Notes: a model not told the origin generated them from the letters alone. DNA of 64,000 nucleotides from Pseudomonas parakoreensis (GCF_021602155.1 NZ_BQHY01000003.1:124001-188000), one strand, 5' to 3'. Counted from the stretch's first letter, positions 52,001 to 61,855 are shown. Numbers and translations are program-made.

Positions 52001-53640
52001 CGATTGGCATCGACTATCTGCACGACAGCGGCGATATAGCGATACCCCGTCTCATCGATGCCGGCCTGTGCGCGAATTTTCTGTTGCAAAGCGAGCAGCG
52101 GCAGTTCAACGCGCAAGCGGCTGGTGAACAGGTTCTGCCGGCGCAGGCTTTCCAGCGAATCATCACGCAGTTTGCTTTTGATCAGGGCGGGATAGGTCCG
52201 GCCAATGTCGACCGTGGTGATCAGCGCTTCCAGATAGCTTGCCGTCATCCACGCCGGCACCGGGCTGCCGCTGAGACTGCACACGGTTTTGTTGCCCGTA
52301 GGCAGGCTGATGAGGTTTTGTAGCGCCAGGTCGCCCAGGCTGAAGGTACTGCGCTCGGATTCAAGCGGCGGCGCGAACGCGCCCCACACCACCACACTCT
52401 CCACCACGACCCGGATGTCGGCCAGATTCAGTTCCGCCGCATCGGGATGGTCCTTGAGCATCGCCTCGCGCAGTTGCTTCAGTGCGAACTCCTGAATCGG
52501 CGGGATACCGTCATCGAACGACTGGCCGCTGTTCTGGATCTGCACCTGCGCCAATTCCATCAAGTGGCGGCTGTAAGCGGTCAGATCGGTAGACGATGCC
52601 TTGGCCATCCATTCGGGCAGCGCTTGTTGTAGCTGCTTGAAACGAGAGGGCGATTGGCTGTCTGTCGGATTGAGTCCGTGAGTGGTGCGGTTGATAGGCG
52701 GGGCCAGACTGATTGAGTCGGTTTGTGTGGCGAGCGCAGTGATGGCATCGGCCTGGAGTGCGATCAGGTTGCACGCCAAGTGGTCGAAGTAATCGCCCTC
52801 AGGTTCAATCAATCGCCATTGCAAGGTGCCTGACGGGCTGCCTTCGATCTGTGTATGCAGTGACGCGCCCAGTGCCTGCAACGAGTCGAAGGCCTGAAAG
52901 CCTTGAGTGATGGTGTGCGTGAGAATCAGCGTACGGTTGTCGAGCGTGCCGATCAGGACCGCCATATCGAGCACGTTGATGTGCCTGGAAACGCCGTTGT
53001 CGTCGGTGTCCAGGTCGATCAGGCAGGCGCGTGAGAGAAAGTGGTCATGGACATGGCGCGTGGTTTTTTGCGGATAGTCGAAAAGACCGCGAGCCATGGC
53101 GCGCTGGTCGTCGTCCCACGCTGGATAGGACTGCACGTTCCACAGCTCGCGCAGGGATCTGGCGAGCTCCTTCCAGCGTGGCATCGAAGCGCGGGTCAAC
53201 TGATTCCAGTATTCGACCTGTTGTTCGGCAAACGCAACGAACAGCAACGGTGCCAGTTCATTCAGCAGTCTGGCGATGGCTTCGATGTCGACGGGCAGTT
53301 GCACTGGGGTCGGTGCCAGAGGTTGCAGCGTCAGGTAGTGCTCGCCGTCCAGCCAGGTCACCGATGTGGCGCCAACGCCGAGACGCACGAGGATGTCAGT
53401 CAGGGATTCGTAATACCACGGTCCGGGGACGACCTGCTGATCCTGAACGGTCCAGCCTGGTGTCACGACCATGGCCAGTCGAGGATCGATTCGTAGTGTC
53501 GGGTACAGACTGTTGAGCGAAGGTTGCAGGGCGTTGGTCGCCACCTCTCTGATAGACGGCCCGGTGACCAGTTGCGTGAGGAGGGCATCCCGGTCGGTAG
53601 ACAGCGCAGGGGTGGAAGAGGGGCTCGGTGTTTCGGTCAT
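49069..53640 (-). CDS. large DUF6543-type (dermonecrotic-toxin-domain) protein, copy 2
   Basis: A 1,523-residue protein, first of the tandem pair. It has the same layout as copy 1: PSIREVATNALQPSLNSLYPTLRIDP near 30, LPVDIEAIARLLNELAPLLFVAFAEQQVEYWN, GPCLLYRPLLDH near 590, a hydrophobic segment near 722 (GWLIFNAALPFFGRTAGTAAWIW) then LLLTLAMVLAHHAS, RGEWFVDTRLRLRGG near 919, a coiled coil, and HFHYDSLDAPVDAFTAAHLK near 1463. The ATG at 53640 has AAGGA nine bases before it. No secretion signal, secretion-system gene or immunity gene is adjacent. Toxin activity is inferred from the family name alone. Confidence 0.82.
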   Translation of the reverse strand: MTETPSPSSTPALSTDRDALLTQLVTGPSIREVATNALQPSLNSLYPTLRIDPRLAMVVTPGWTVQDQQVVPGPWYYESLTDILVRLGVGATSVTWLDGEHYLTLQPLAPTPVQLPVDIEAIARLLNELAPLLFVAFAEQQVEYWNQLTRASMPRWKELARSLRELWNVQSYPAWDDDQRAMARGLFDYPQKTTRHVHDHFLSRACLIDLDTDDNGVSRHINVLDMAVLIGTLDNRTLILTHTITQGFQAFDSLQALGASLHTQIEGSPSGTLQWRLIEPEGDYFDHLACNLIALQADAITALATQTDSISLAPPINRTTHGLNPTDSQSPSRFKQLQQALPEWMAKASSTDLTAYSRHLMELAQVQIQNSGQSFDDGIPPIQEFALKQLREAMLKDHPDAAELNLADIRVVVESVVVWGAFAPPLESERSTFSLGDLALQNLISLPTGNKTVCSLSGSPVPAWMTASYLEALITTVDIGRTYPALIKSKLRDDSLESLRRQNLFTSRLRVELPLLALQQKIRAQAGIDETGYRYIAAVVQIVDANRRVDGQEIVIRPLALNPAWRPGQSTDEVANMYVIGPRQMDKGPCLLYRPLLDHCLSQYPSPANLLYAIKHSPTLRQSVLAWLPGNVRANYANYVFSDDRPTVWSLSQLLADPLTSLQMSGTLTLGTRVLNTDYLASVFKANVGAMIELADRQSISNSENRWESFKRAGWLIFNAALPFFGRTAGTAAWIWQILDDLQQTLDAGVTGDTEQQKGAMTDLLLTLAMVLAHHASTRNWAHDRTERAPAPLADTVSRPSTHTPVTIVQQADVLGEHPVQHRSSLHTDTALNLAKTLDRFAVTRPVSLVPPASETGLHAYLYRHATRYYAPVGERWFEVTVAATGDVSIINSEQQPGQHGPALIRNRRGEWFVDTRLRLRGGGLSRRRLAKRQENRERIAALKKQLTEFDAQREQARQELTAAYNAMKAASDQTLLTEQTRFLELLERRTGEYAAPIEQLKALNLLETVPNFRSAMTEMLGTQLFFNQTWLDQRNPTFAQALRETLVLLEAQEAAQGAGDVATYRKMSDLSEGMINRIEFAHSRFQELSRLGKSAAQIANTYRTKLPAYSVNDLKALQVSLARDLCLKEQAPAGPRQAQADLVRLIDSSNLVIQTSQELMTEHPSLGTSERIEGLNDLLEQFADIAQSLEDFQINHKDEILDLPFEHLRTRIGEFQQQTEKHLAQLLLDHAPVKPLPGPSRPAPASRKRVIKTRFKGTVVGELRPSAPGQPILLDVKAPMTGNVIATFHEKTPGVWVERVQPGRRHPTASATDLATQLTQGQTLLEGVEGFIRQTEAHAKKPGRIPIEIEELFQHKAEQLDEQAKNLEQARLRANSTEEPPALIAQLHAACGRLYAEGYRVRVQMIKQQPPTAARIQWLLSKEEVVIVSSGARRRLKGPRKDYLQEYEIRERGTGRPLWYAHFHYDSLDAPVDAFTAAHLKLQEQRRLAGAIDLSSASSNPQIIAIYRSAISPQQARALFFK

Positions 53641-53749
53641 GGTCACATCCTTTGTGCAGGGCGGCAGGCACAGCGCGGGTGCGGTGGGCGATCCGTTGCA
53701 AGGTAGTGACAGGTGAAGTATTCGAGGTGGTAGATAGATATTGCAGGCA

Positions 53750-53777
53750 AAAAAAGACCTGCGCGTGCGCAGGTCTT
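53750..53777 (-). terminator. intrinsic terminator after the polyamine-binding protein gene
   Basis: Read on the minus strand, AAGACCTGCGC pairs with GCGCAGGTCTT (11 bp) and is followed by a run of T. It lies 16 bases after the stop of the periplasmic binding protein and would separate it from the DUF6543 genes, which need their own promoter in 53641-53750. Confidence 0.85.
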
Positions 53778-53792
53778 GGTCATGCGAAGCGA

Positions 53793-54893
53793 TCAGGTGC
53801 CGGACTTGATCTTGGTCCAGGCCCGTGTGCGCGCCCGTTCGGCATCACGCGGCAGCGGTTGCAGGGTGTAGAGCGTGCTCATCGCCGCATCGGTCGGGTA
53901 CAGGTTGGGGTTGTTGCGGATCGCCGGATCGACCAGCCCGGTGGCGTCCTTGTTCGGGTTCGGGTAGCCGACGAAGTCGCTGACCGGGGCGATCACTGCC
54001 GGTTGCAGCAGGTAGTTGATGAAGGTGTAGGCGTCTTGCGGATTCTTCGCGCCCTTGGGAATGGCGAGCATGTCGAACCAGATCGGTGCGCCTTCCTTGG
54101 GCAGGCGCATGTCGACCACGACACCGTTCTTCGCCTCTTTGGCGCGGTTGGCCGCTTGCGAGAAGCTGCCGGAATAACCCACTGCGACGCAGATGTCACC
54201 GTTGGCAATATCAGCCATGTATTTGGAGGAGTGGAAGTAAGTGACGTACGGGCGGATCTTCATCAGCAACGCCTCGGCCTTGGCATAGTCCGCCGGCTTT
54301 TTGCTGTTGGGGTCCAGGCCCAGGTGTTGCAGGGCCAGCGGCAGGATCTCCGACGGCGAGTCGAGCAGGGCGACGCCGCACTGCTTGAGCTTGCTGATGT
54401 TCTCTTCCTTGAAAATCAGGTCCCAGCTGTCCACCGGCGCGTTGTCACCCAGTGCGGCCTTGACCTTGGCCGGGTTGAAACCGATCAGGATGGTGCCGTA
54501 CATGTATGGCACGGCGAACTGGTTGCCCGGGTCGTTGGCCTCGATCAGCTTCATCAGTTTCGGATCGAGGTGATTCCAGTTCGGCAGCTTGCTGCGGTCC
54601 AGCGGCTGGAACACCCCGGCCTCGATCTGCTTGGCGAGGAACACATTGGACGGCACCACCACGTCATAGCCGGAGTTGCCGGTCAGCAGCTTGGCTTCCA
54701 GCGCTTCGTTGGTGTCGAAGATGTCGTAGACCAGTCTGGTCTGGGTGTTCTGCGCCTTGAAGTCTTCCAGCGCCTTGGGCGTGATGTAGTCGAACCAGTT
54801 GTAGACGCGCAAGGTGCGTTCTTCGGCGTGGGCGCCGAAGCTGAGCAGCGCCGCGCACAGGGCTGGCGCCATGCAGTGCTTGAGTCGGTTCAT
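53793..54893 (-). CDS. polyamine-type ABC transporter periplasmic binding protein (PotF/SpuD family)
   Basis: A 366-residue family 1 binding protein with a signal peptide (about 1-23, ending AHA). The PotD/PotF pattern is clear: LRVYNWFDYITPKALEDFKAQ, GYDVVVPSNVFLAKQIEAGVFQPLDRSKLPNW, VPYMYGTILIGFNPAKV and PKEGAPIWFDMLAIPKGAKN. It binds putrescine, spermidine or, given the neighbour, an acetylated polyamine. No permease or ATPase gene is adjacent. Its ATG overlaps the stop of the amidohydrolase gene, so the two are coupled. Confidence 0.9.
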   Translation of the reverse strand: MNRLKHCMAPALCAALLSFGAHAEERTLRVYNWFDYITPKALEDFKAQNTQTRLVYDIFDTNEALEAKLLTGNSGYDVVVPSNVFLAKQIEAGVFQPLDRSKLPNWNHLDPKLMKLIEANDPGNQFAVPYMYGTILIGFNPAKVKAALGDNAPVDSWDLIFKEENISKLKQCGVALLDSPSEILPLALQHLGLDPNSKKPADYAKAEALLMKIRPYVTYFHSSKYMADIANGDICVAVGYSGSFSQAANRAKEAKNGVVVDMRLPKEGAPIWFDMLAIPKGAKNPQDAYTFINYLLQPAVIAPVSDFVGYPNPNKDATGLVDPAIRNNPNLYPTDAAMSTLYTLQPLPRDAERARTRAWTKIKSGT

Positions 54894-55915
54894 TGTTCGA
54901 ACCCTTCCAGCACGTTCACCGCGTTGATGCCGATTTCTTCGACGGCGTAGCCACCTTCCATCACGAACAGGGTCGGTTTGCCGAGGGCGGCGATGCGCGT
55001 GCCCATTGCCAGGTAATCCGGGCTGTCGAGCTTGAACTGCGAGATCGGGTCGTCCTTGAACGTGTCGACGCCCAGCGACACGACAATGATGTCGGCGCCA
55101 TAGCTGTCGATCTCGTTACAGGCCTGCTCCAGTGCCGCGCTCCACACCTCCCAGCCGGAGCCGGCCGGCAGCGGATAGTTGAAGTTGAAGCCTTCGCCGG
55201 CGCCTTCGCCGCGTTCATCCTCGTAGCCGAGGAAGAACGGAAACTCGGCTTCCGGGTGGCCGTGGATCGAGGTGAACAGCACGTCGCTGCGCTCGTAGAA
55301 AATCGACTGGGTGCCGTTGCCGTGGTGATAGTCGACGTCGAGGATCGCGACTTTCTGGTGGCCGGCATCGAGGAAGGCCTGAGCGGCAATGGCGGCGTTG
55401 TTGAGGTAGCAATAACCGCCCATCAAGTCGCTGGCGGCGTGGTGTCCCGGTGGCCGGCACAGGGCGAACGCACTGTGTGCGCCACGCTGGATTTCCGCTT
55501 GGGCAGTCAGCGCCACTTGCGCTGCACTGTAGGCGGCTTGCCAGGTGCCGGCGGTGATCGGTGCGCCGCCGTCGAAGCTGTAGTAACCGAGCTGGCCGTG
55601 CAGGCTGGTCGGTTTGATCTGGCGCAGCGTGCGTGCCGGCCAGGTGTAAGGCAGCAGGTCGCCGTCGGTGTTGAATTCGGTCCAGCGCGCCCAGGCGCCT
55701 TTGAAGAAGTCGAGGTAGTCGCGGCTGTGAATGCGCGCGATCGGCTCCAGGCCGAAGTCCTTCGGCGCCTCCACCGGGCCGAGGTTCTGGTGCTGTACCC
55801 GTTGCAGTACGTGGTCGGCACGCGATGGCATCTCGAAGCACGGCTTGAGCTGGCCGTCGATGAGCTCGCAGCGGCCGTGGTGCAGGTGGTGATCGTCCGA
55901 GTAGATGGTCAGCAT
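54890..55915 (-). CDS. acetylpolyamine amidohydrolase (class II HDAC-like)
   Basis: A 341-residue zinc deacetylase that frees polyamines from N-acetyl forms. Catalytic features are visible: CRPPGHHAASDLMGGYCYLNNAAIAA with the His-His pair, DVDYHHGNGTQSIFY with the zinc Asp/His, SLGVDTFKDDP with the second Asp, and the EGGYAVEEIG tyrosine. The start MLTIYSDDHHLHHG fits P. aeruginosa acetylpolyamine amidohydrolases; GGAGA lies upstream and the longer frame is not family-like. It heads a two-gene operon with a polyamine-type binding protein. Confidence 0.92.
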   Translation of the reverse strand: MLTIYSDDHHLHHGRCELIDGQLKPCFEMPSRADHVLQRVQHQNLGPVEAPKDFGLEPIARIHSRDYLDFFKGAWARWTEFNTDGDLLPYTWPARTLRQIKPTSLHGQLGYYSFDGGAPITAGTWQAAYSAAQVALTAQAEIQRGAHSAFALCRPPGHHAASDLMGGYCYLNNAAIAAQAFLDAGHQKVAILDVDYHHGNGTQSIFYERSDVLFTSIHGHPEAEFPFFLGYEDERGEGAGEGFNFNYPLPAGSGWEVWSAALEQACNEIDSYGADIIVVSLGVDTFKDDPISQFKLDSPDYLAMGTRIAALGKPTLFVMEGGYAVEEIGINAVNVLEGFEQ

Positions 55916-56048
55916 TTGTTGTTCTCCGCAGGGGCTGATTCGGTTGCCCCCAGTGTTGCGGCGCGCGGCGCAACGGAGAACGGCAGGAAAGGCCAAAAGG
56001 GGATCGATATGGCCAAAAACTCTGACCGCAATTCGCCCCTTTCCAGCA

Positions 56049-56124
56049 GATCAAAAGATCGCAGCCTTCGGCAGCTCCTACACAGATCGGCGTAGGAGCT
56101 GCCGAAGGCTGCGATCTTTTGATC
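56049..56124. repeat. REP doublet, GATCGCAGCCTTCGGCAGC class
   Basis: GATCAAAAGATCGCAGCCTT...TCCTAC and its inverted copy across about 15 bases, between the AraC-type gene and the amidohydrolase operon, directly at the 3' end of the former. Confidence 0.88.
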
Positions 56125-56125
56125 T

Positions 56126-57118
56126 TCAGGGTCTGAACTGGCTCGGCGCCACGCCGCTCCAGCGCACGAACGCATGGCGGAAGCTTGCGGTTTCGCTGAA
56201 ACCCAGGGTCTCGGCGATGCGGTAGATCGGCAACTGATCCTCACACAGCATCTGCTTGGCGCGCTCGAAACGCAGTTCGTCGAGCAGCTCCTGATAACTG
56301 CTGCCCATGTCCTTGAGGTGACGGCGCAAGGTGCGCGGCGAGCATTTCATCTGCTGGGCCAGCCCCTCGAGGCCTGGTGCTGCATTGAGCTGGGCACTGA
56401 GCAGCTGGCGAATCCGCCCCAGCCACGCCTGCCGTCCGGTGAATTCGATGTTCTGTTTGCGGCAGCGGTCGGCCATGGCCTGATGGGTGATGCTGTCGGC
56501 CAGTGGCAACGGTTGATCGAGCCAGCGCCGGTCGAAGGCGAAGGCGTTGTCCTTGGCGGCGAAGTGCAGCGGGCTGGCGAAGTGCTCGGCATAACTGTCG
56601 CGATAATCCGGCGCAGCATGTTCAAAACGCGTCGCCAGCAATGGCAGCGGATGCCCGAGCAGGTCGTCGCAGATGACCTTCAGCGACACCAGGCAGAATT
56701 CCGCGTTGAACACCGCCATCTCCGGGCTCTCGCGGTAATCGGCAGCGACGAACCAGACGCGCTCGCCATCGTCTTCCAGGCTCAGTTCGAAAAGTGTTCC
56801 CAACAGCGCCGGATAGCGAATCGCCAGGCGCAAAGCGTCACCGAAGGTGGCACAGGTCAGCAGCGCGTAACCGAGGATGCCGTAGCAGGAAACGTGCATC
56901 CGCCGGCCCAGTTCCAGGCCAATGTCGTGCTTGAGCGCGACCGCGTTGGCGCACACCTGCATTTCCTGATTGGTGGTGATGCGCGTGTCGGCGCGGTTCA
57001 GATCCGCCGCACTGATGCCGCTGCCGGCCAATAGCGCCTCGCTCGACAGGCCTTCATCTTTGAAGGTGTTGAGGATAAGAGAGACGGCGTTGAGGGTGGT
57101 GAGGTGGGAGTGCAGCAT
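56126..57118 (-). CDS. AraC-family regulator with AraC-binding-like (Arabinose_bd) domain
   Basis: A 330-residue regulator: N-terminal ligand domain of the OruR/ArgR-like group (about 15-200; LLAGSGISAADLNRADTRITTNQEMQV, GRRMHVSCYGILGYALLTCATFGDAL) and two C-terminal helix-turn-helix motifs (about 240-330; LAQQMKCSPRTLRRHLKDMGSSYQELLDELRFERA and IAETLGFSETASFRHAFVRWSGVAPSQFR). The start at MLHSHLTTLN fits the family. It precedes the acetylpolyamine operon on the same strand with a REP pair between, so it is the likely regulator, but this is context only. Confidence 0.88.
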   Translation of the reverse strand: MLHSHLTTLNAVSLILNTFKDEGLSSEALLAGSGISAADLNRADTRITTNQEMQVCANAVALKHDIGLELGRRMHVSCYGILGYALLTCATFGDALRLAIRYPALLGTLFELSLEDDGERVWFVAADYRESPEMAVFNAEFCLVSLKVICDDLLGHPLPLLATRFEHAAPDYRDSYAEHFASPLHFAAKDNAFAFDRRWLDQPLPLADSITHQAMADRCRKQNIEFTGRQAWLGRIRQLLSAQLNAAPGLEGLAQQMKCSPRTLRRHLKDMGSSYQELLDELRFERAKQMLCEDQLPIYRIAETLGFSETASFRHAFVRWSGVAPSQFRP

Positions 57119-57196
57119 GGGATCTTCCAGCCTTGGGGGTGCTGGAAACGGCAGCAAGTTATATGCCGCACAGAGATCAAACGGTGTGAGGGCTGT

Positions 57197-57290
57197 TGTG
57201 GCGAGGGCGCTTGCTCCCGCTGGGGCGCGTAGCGGCCCAAAAACACTGCGACTGCTGCGCAGTCGAGCGGGAGCAAGCGCCCTCGCCACA
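57197..57290. repeat. REP-like inverted pair, GCGAGGGCGCTTGCTCCC class
   Basis: TGTGGCGAGGGCGCTTGCTC and its inverted copy, about 45 bases apart, in the 203-base region between the asparaginase 3' end and the AraC-type gene start; a fourth sequence class of such pairs. Confidence 0.85.
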
Positions 57291-57321
57291 GGGGATCACT
57301 CCTGCAAGGGTTCGGGTGGAG

Positions 57322-58326
57322 TCAGATCAGCTCGCCACACAGGTCGAGCTCGATCAGCCGGCGCACTTCGGTCGATTCCAGACCTGCACCCAACAACGCC
57401 TGCAACTTGCCGAACGCCGCCTCGCGGGTCATGCCGCCGCCGGATAACACGCCAACGCCGCGCAAACGACTGCCGGCTTCATACACATCCAGCTCGACCC
57501 CGCCTTCATGGCACTGCGTGACCGCGACCACCACCACGCCGTTATCCCGCGCGCGGCCAAGGCTGGCGAGGAACTCGGGATTGTCGCTCGGCCCGGTGCC
57601 GCTGCCGTAGCACTCCAGCACCAGACCCTGGATACCGCCGTCGAGCAACCCGTCGACAATCCCGGCGCTGATGCCGGGGAACAGTGGCAGCACAGCGACA
57701 TTCGCCAGTTGTTTTGGCTGGTCGTAGTGCAGCGCTGCCGGAATCGACGTGGCTTTCATGCCGCCGCCCTGACGCGTCAGGCGCTTGAACGGATGACGGC
57801 CGAAGCTGCGCACTTTCGCGCAACGGGTCGGATCCAGCAGTTCGCCATGGAAGTACAGATGCACGCCCGGCGCCAGGCCTTGGCCGAGGGCGACCAATGC
57901 GCCGCTGAGGTTTTCCCAGGCGTCGCTGTCGGTGACACCGGCCGGCAGCATCGAGCCGGTGAAGCACACGCGGGCATGCAGGCCCAGCAACTGAAAGCTC
58001 ATGGCGGCAGCGCTGTAGGCCAGGGTGTCGGTGCCATGCAGGATCAGCACGCTGTCGCAGCCTTGCACGTCCACCGCATCGACCACCGCTTCGCGCAGTT
58101 GCTGCCAGTAGGCCGGGGTCATGTTGGCGCTGTCGATCAGCGGCGACATTTCCCGGAAGCGCCATTGCGGCACCACCAGTTCGGGCTGGCTGTGCAGGTA
58201 CTCGCGCATGCGGGCTTCGAAACCGGACGCCGGGGCCAGGCCGTTGGCACTGGCCTGCATGCCGATGGTGCCACCGGTATAGAGCACCATGACGTGTTGG
58301 GCGGCGGGATAAGTCGACGAATTCAT
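57322..58326 (-). CDS. ansA: asparaginase, type I (cytoplasmic AnsA-like)
   Basis: A 334-residue enzyme that hydrolyses asparagine to aspartate and ammonia. The two catalytic threonine motifs are seen: VLYTGGTIGM near residue 15 and ILHGTDTLAYSA near 95, with the usual CFTGSMLP following. No signal peptide, so cytoplasmic. The protein is complete and ATG at 58326 has a GGAGAAT site upstream. It is followed upstream on the strand by the AGCS symporter and aspartase genes, together suggesting Asn to fumarate use. Confidence 0.9.
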   Translation of the reverse strand: MNSSTYPAAQHVMVLYTGGTIGMQASANGLAPASGFEARMREYLHSQPELVVPQWRFREMSPLIDSANMTPAYWQQLREAVVDAVDVQGCDSVLILHGTDTLAYSAAAMSFQLLGLHARVCFTGSMLPAGVTDSDAWENLSGALVALGQGLAPGVHLYFHGELLDPTRCAKVRSFGRHPFKRLTRQGGGMKATSIPAALHYDQPKQLANVAVLPLFPGISAGIVDGLLDGGIQGLVLECYGSGTGPSDNPEFLASLGRARDNGVVVVAVTQCHEGGVELDVYEAGSRLRGVGVLSGGGMTREAAFGKLQALLGAGLESTEVRRLIELDLCGELI

Positions 58327-58352
58327 GGGGATTCTCCGAAAGGATGAGGTCC

Positions 58353-58445
58353 TTGTGGGAGCGAGCCTGCTCGCGATGGCGGTTCATCATTCAGCATTGA
58401 TGTTGGCTGAAAGACAGCTATCGCGAGCAGGCTCGCTCCTACAGG
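58353..58445. repeat. REP doublet, GCGAGC/GCTCGC class
   Basis: TTGTGGGAGCGAGCCTGCTCGCGAT and its inverted copy, separated by about 40 bases, between the symporter 3' end and the asparaginase start. Confidence 0.87.
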
Positions 58446-58463
58446 TTATTGCATCACAATAAC

Positions 58464-58490
58464 TGACGGGCGCAGGGGATGCGCCCGTCA
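58464..58490 (-). terminator. hairpin terminator after the AGCS symporter
   Basis: TGACGGGCGCA, five-base loop, TGCGCCCGTCA: an 11-bp perfect stem just after the symporter stop, with a weak T-rich run (GTTATTG) on the minus strand. Confidence 0.7.
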
Positions 58491-58498
58491 TTCACCTG

Positions 58499-59944
58499 TC
58501 AGCGTTGCGCTGCAGGGATGCCTTGCGGCTCGACTGCGGTCTTGCCGGCGGCTGGCGCCTCGGTCGGCCAGGCCTTCAGGTCCAGATCCAGATCGGCAAA
58601 TTTGCTGGAGTCGAACACCGGCTGCTTGATGCCGGCGCGGCGCTGTTCGTCGTAGTCGCGCATCACGCGCATGCCGACCTTGAACAGCATGGCCAGGGCC
58701 ATCAGGTTGACGAAGGCCAGGCAGGTCATGGTGATGTCGGCGAAGGCGAACACGGTCGACAGATCCTGCATCGAACCCCATACCACCAGTGCCAGCACCA
58801 GACCGCGGAACACCATCAGCACAGCGCGGTTGCGGCTGAGGAACTGCAGGCTGTTTTCGCCCAGGTAGTAGTTGTAGAGGATGCAGGTGAAGACGAACAG
58901 CGACAGCGCAACGCTGACGAAGATGCGCCCCCAGTCACCGACCACGGCGGCCAGCGAGTTCTGGGTCAGGACGATGCCGTCACCTTCGAAGCCCGGGGTG
59001 TAGAAGCCCGACAGCAGGATCAGCAGCGCGGTGCAGGTGCAGATCACGAAAGTGTCGAGGAACACGCTGAAGGCCTGAACCACGCCCTGAGCGCCCGGGT
59101 GTTTCACCGAGGCCACGGCGGCGACGTTCGGCGCACTGCCCAGGCCCGCTTCGTTGGCGAACACGCCACGCTTCACGCCCATGACGATGGCGCTGCCGAG
59201 CAGGCCACCGAAGGCCGGGTCGAGACCGAAGGCGCTCTTGAAGATGGTTTCCAGCATGGCTGGCACGTGTTCGATCTGGGTGCCGATCACGTACAGGGTC
59301 ACGCCGATATAGGCCAGGGTCTTGACCGGCACCAACAGGTCGGACACCGCAGCGATGCGCTTGATACCGCCGATGAAGGTGATGGCCAGCAGCACCGCCA
59401 GGACGATCCCGGTGTGGCGTGGGTCGAAGGCAAAGGCGTTTTGCAGCGAGTGGGTCACGGTGTAGGACTGCAGGCCGATGAAGGCGAAGCCGTAGGTGAC
59501 CAGCAGCAGGACCGAGAACACCACTGCCATGCCTTTCAACTTCAGGCCGTGCTGGATGTAGTAGGCCGGGCCGCCACGGTACAGGCCGTCGCCGTCGGCG
59601 CGCTTGTAGACCTGCGCCAGGGTGCATTCGAAGAAGCTGCTGGACATGCCGACCAGTGCGGTCACCCACATCCAGAACACCGCACCCGGACCACCGAGGG
59701 TTACGGCGATGCCGACACCGGCGATGTTGCCTGCACCGACGCGGCCGGCAAGGCTGAGCATCAGGGCCTGGAACGAGCTGAGTTGCCCGCCGCTGCTTTT
59801 CAGGCTGTCGCGGAACACCGCGAACATGTGGAAGAAGTGGCGCAATTGAACGAAACGCGAGCGAATCGTGAAGTAGCTACCGAGCCCGACAATGAGCACG
59901 ATCAGTACTTTCCCTGAGAGGAAGTCGTTGATGACTTCGAGCAT
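58499..59944 (-). CDS. AGCS-family sodium:amino acid (alanine/glycine) symporter
   Basis: A 481-residue membrane transporter with about ten helices. The family signature is near residue 70-90 (GRVGAGNIAGVGIAVTLGGPGAVFWMWVTALVGM), with FFECTLAQVYK and GVKRGVFANEAGLGSAPNVAA. AGCS members carry alanine, glycine or similar amino acids with sodium. The C-terminal tail (about 445-481) is soluble and Ala/Pro-rich. Lies between the asparaginase and aspartase genes on the same strand, separated from each by repeats and hairpins, so probably its own unit. The substrate is not determined by sequence. Confidence 0.9.
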   Translation of the reverse strand: MLEVINDFLSGKVLIVLIVGLGSYFTIRSRFVQLRHFFHMFAVFRDSLKSSGGQLSSFQALMLSLAGRVGAGNIAGVGIAVTLGGPGAVFWMWVTALVGMSSSFFECTLAQVYKRADGDGLYRGGPAYYIQHGLKLKGMAVVFSVLLLVTYGFAFIGLQSYTVTHSLQNAFAFDPRHTGIVLAVLLAITFIGGIKRIAAVSDLLVPVKTLAYIGVTLYVIGTQIEHVPAMLETIFKSAFGLDPAFGGLLGSAIVMGVKRGVFANEAGLGSAPNVAAVASVKHPGAQGVVQAFSVFLDTFVICTCTALLILLSGFYTPGFEGDGIVLTQNSLAAVVGDWGRIFVSVALSLFVFTCILYNYYLGENSLQFLSRNRAVLMVFRGLVLALVVWGSMQDLSTVFAFADITMTCLAFVNLMALAMLFKVGMRVMRDYDEQRRAGIKQPVFDSSKFADLDLDLKAWPTEAPAAGKTAVEPQGIPAAQR

Positions 59945-60210
59945 GGATTTTTCCTCGCTGTTTTTTGTGTAAGCAAATGCTGGATGTTCAGAAACATCGC
60001 GTTACACCGGTTTGCGCGCGGCACGACAGGTGAGGCGAAGATTTCGTCCCGGATCCATTTCGCGGGTTTGTTATTAGTTCGGGTTTCGCATGGGTTATGG
60101 CCTCGTTACCGACGACCGCTCACGCGAAGAGGGGCGGCACTATACCGATCAGTGCGGCGCCCGTCTGCACGCTCGTGGTGCAAGCGACGAAACGAGAGTT
60201 GCTGCAAAAT

Positions 60211-60284
60211 CAAAAGATCGCAGCCTTCGGCAGCTCCTACAGGGTTACATCCATCATGTAGGAGCTGCCGAAGGCTGCGATCTT
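60211..60284. repeat. REP doublet, GATCGCAGCCTTCGGCAGC class
   Basis: CAAAAGATCGCAGCCTTCGG...TCCTACAGGG facing the inverted copy, in the 486-base gap between the symporter start and aspA. The rest of that gap (59945-60210 and 60285-60335) holds no gene I can support; the symporter promoter should lie in the first part. Confidence 0.88.
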
Positions 60285-60340
60285 GGCGGTATCAAATACA
60301 CAAAACATTTAACGTCCTGCCCGCAAAGAAGTTAAAAAAA

Positions 60341-60368
60341 AGGGCTTGGGGACTGATCCCCAAGCCCT
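60341..60368 (-). terminator. intrinsic terminator after aspA
   Basis: A 12-bp perfect stem (AGGGCTTGGGGA with TCCCCAAGCCCT, loop CTGA) followed on the minus strand by eight T, 63 bases after the aspA stop. Confidence 0.9.
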
Positions 60369-60430
60369 CAAAAGGTGAGAGGTGTCTAGTCCCTCGACCT
60401 GGTGAGCGGTGCTACAAATAACGCGTCGGC

Positions 60431-61855
<1,425 letters not shown>

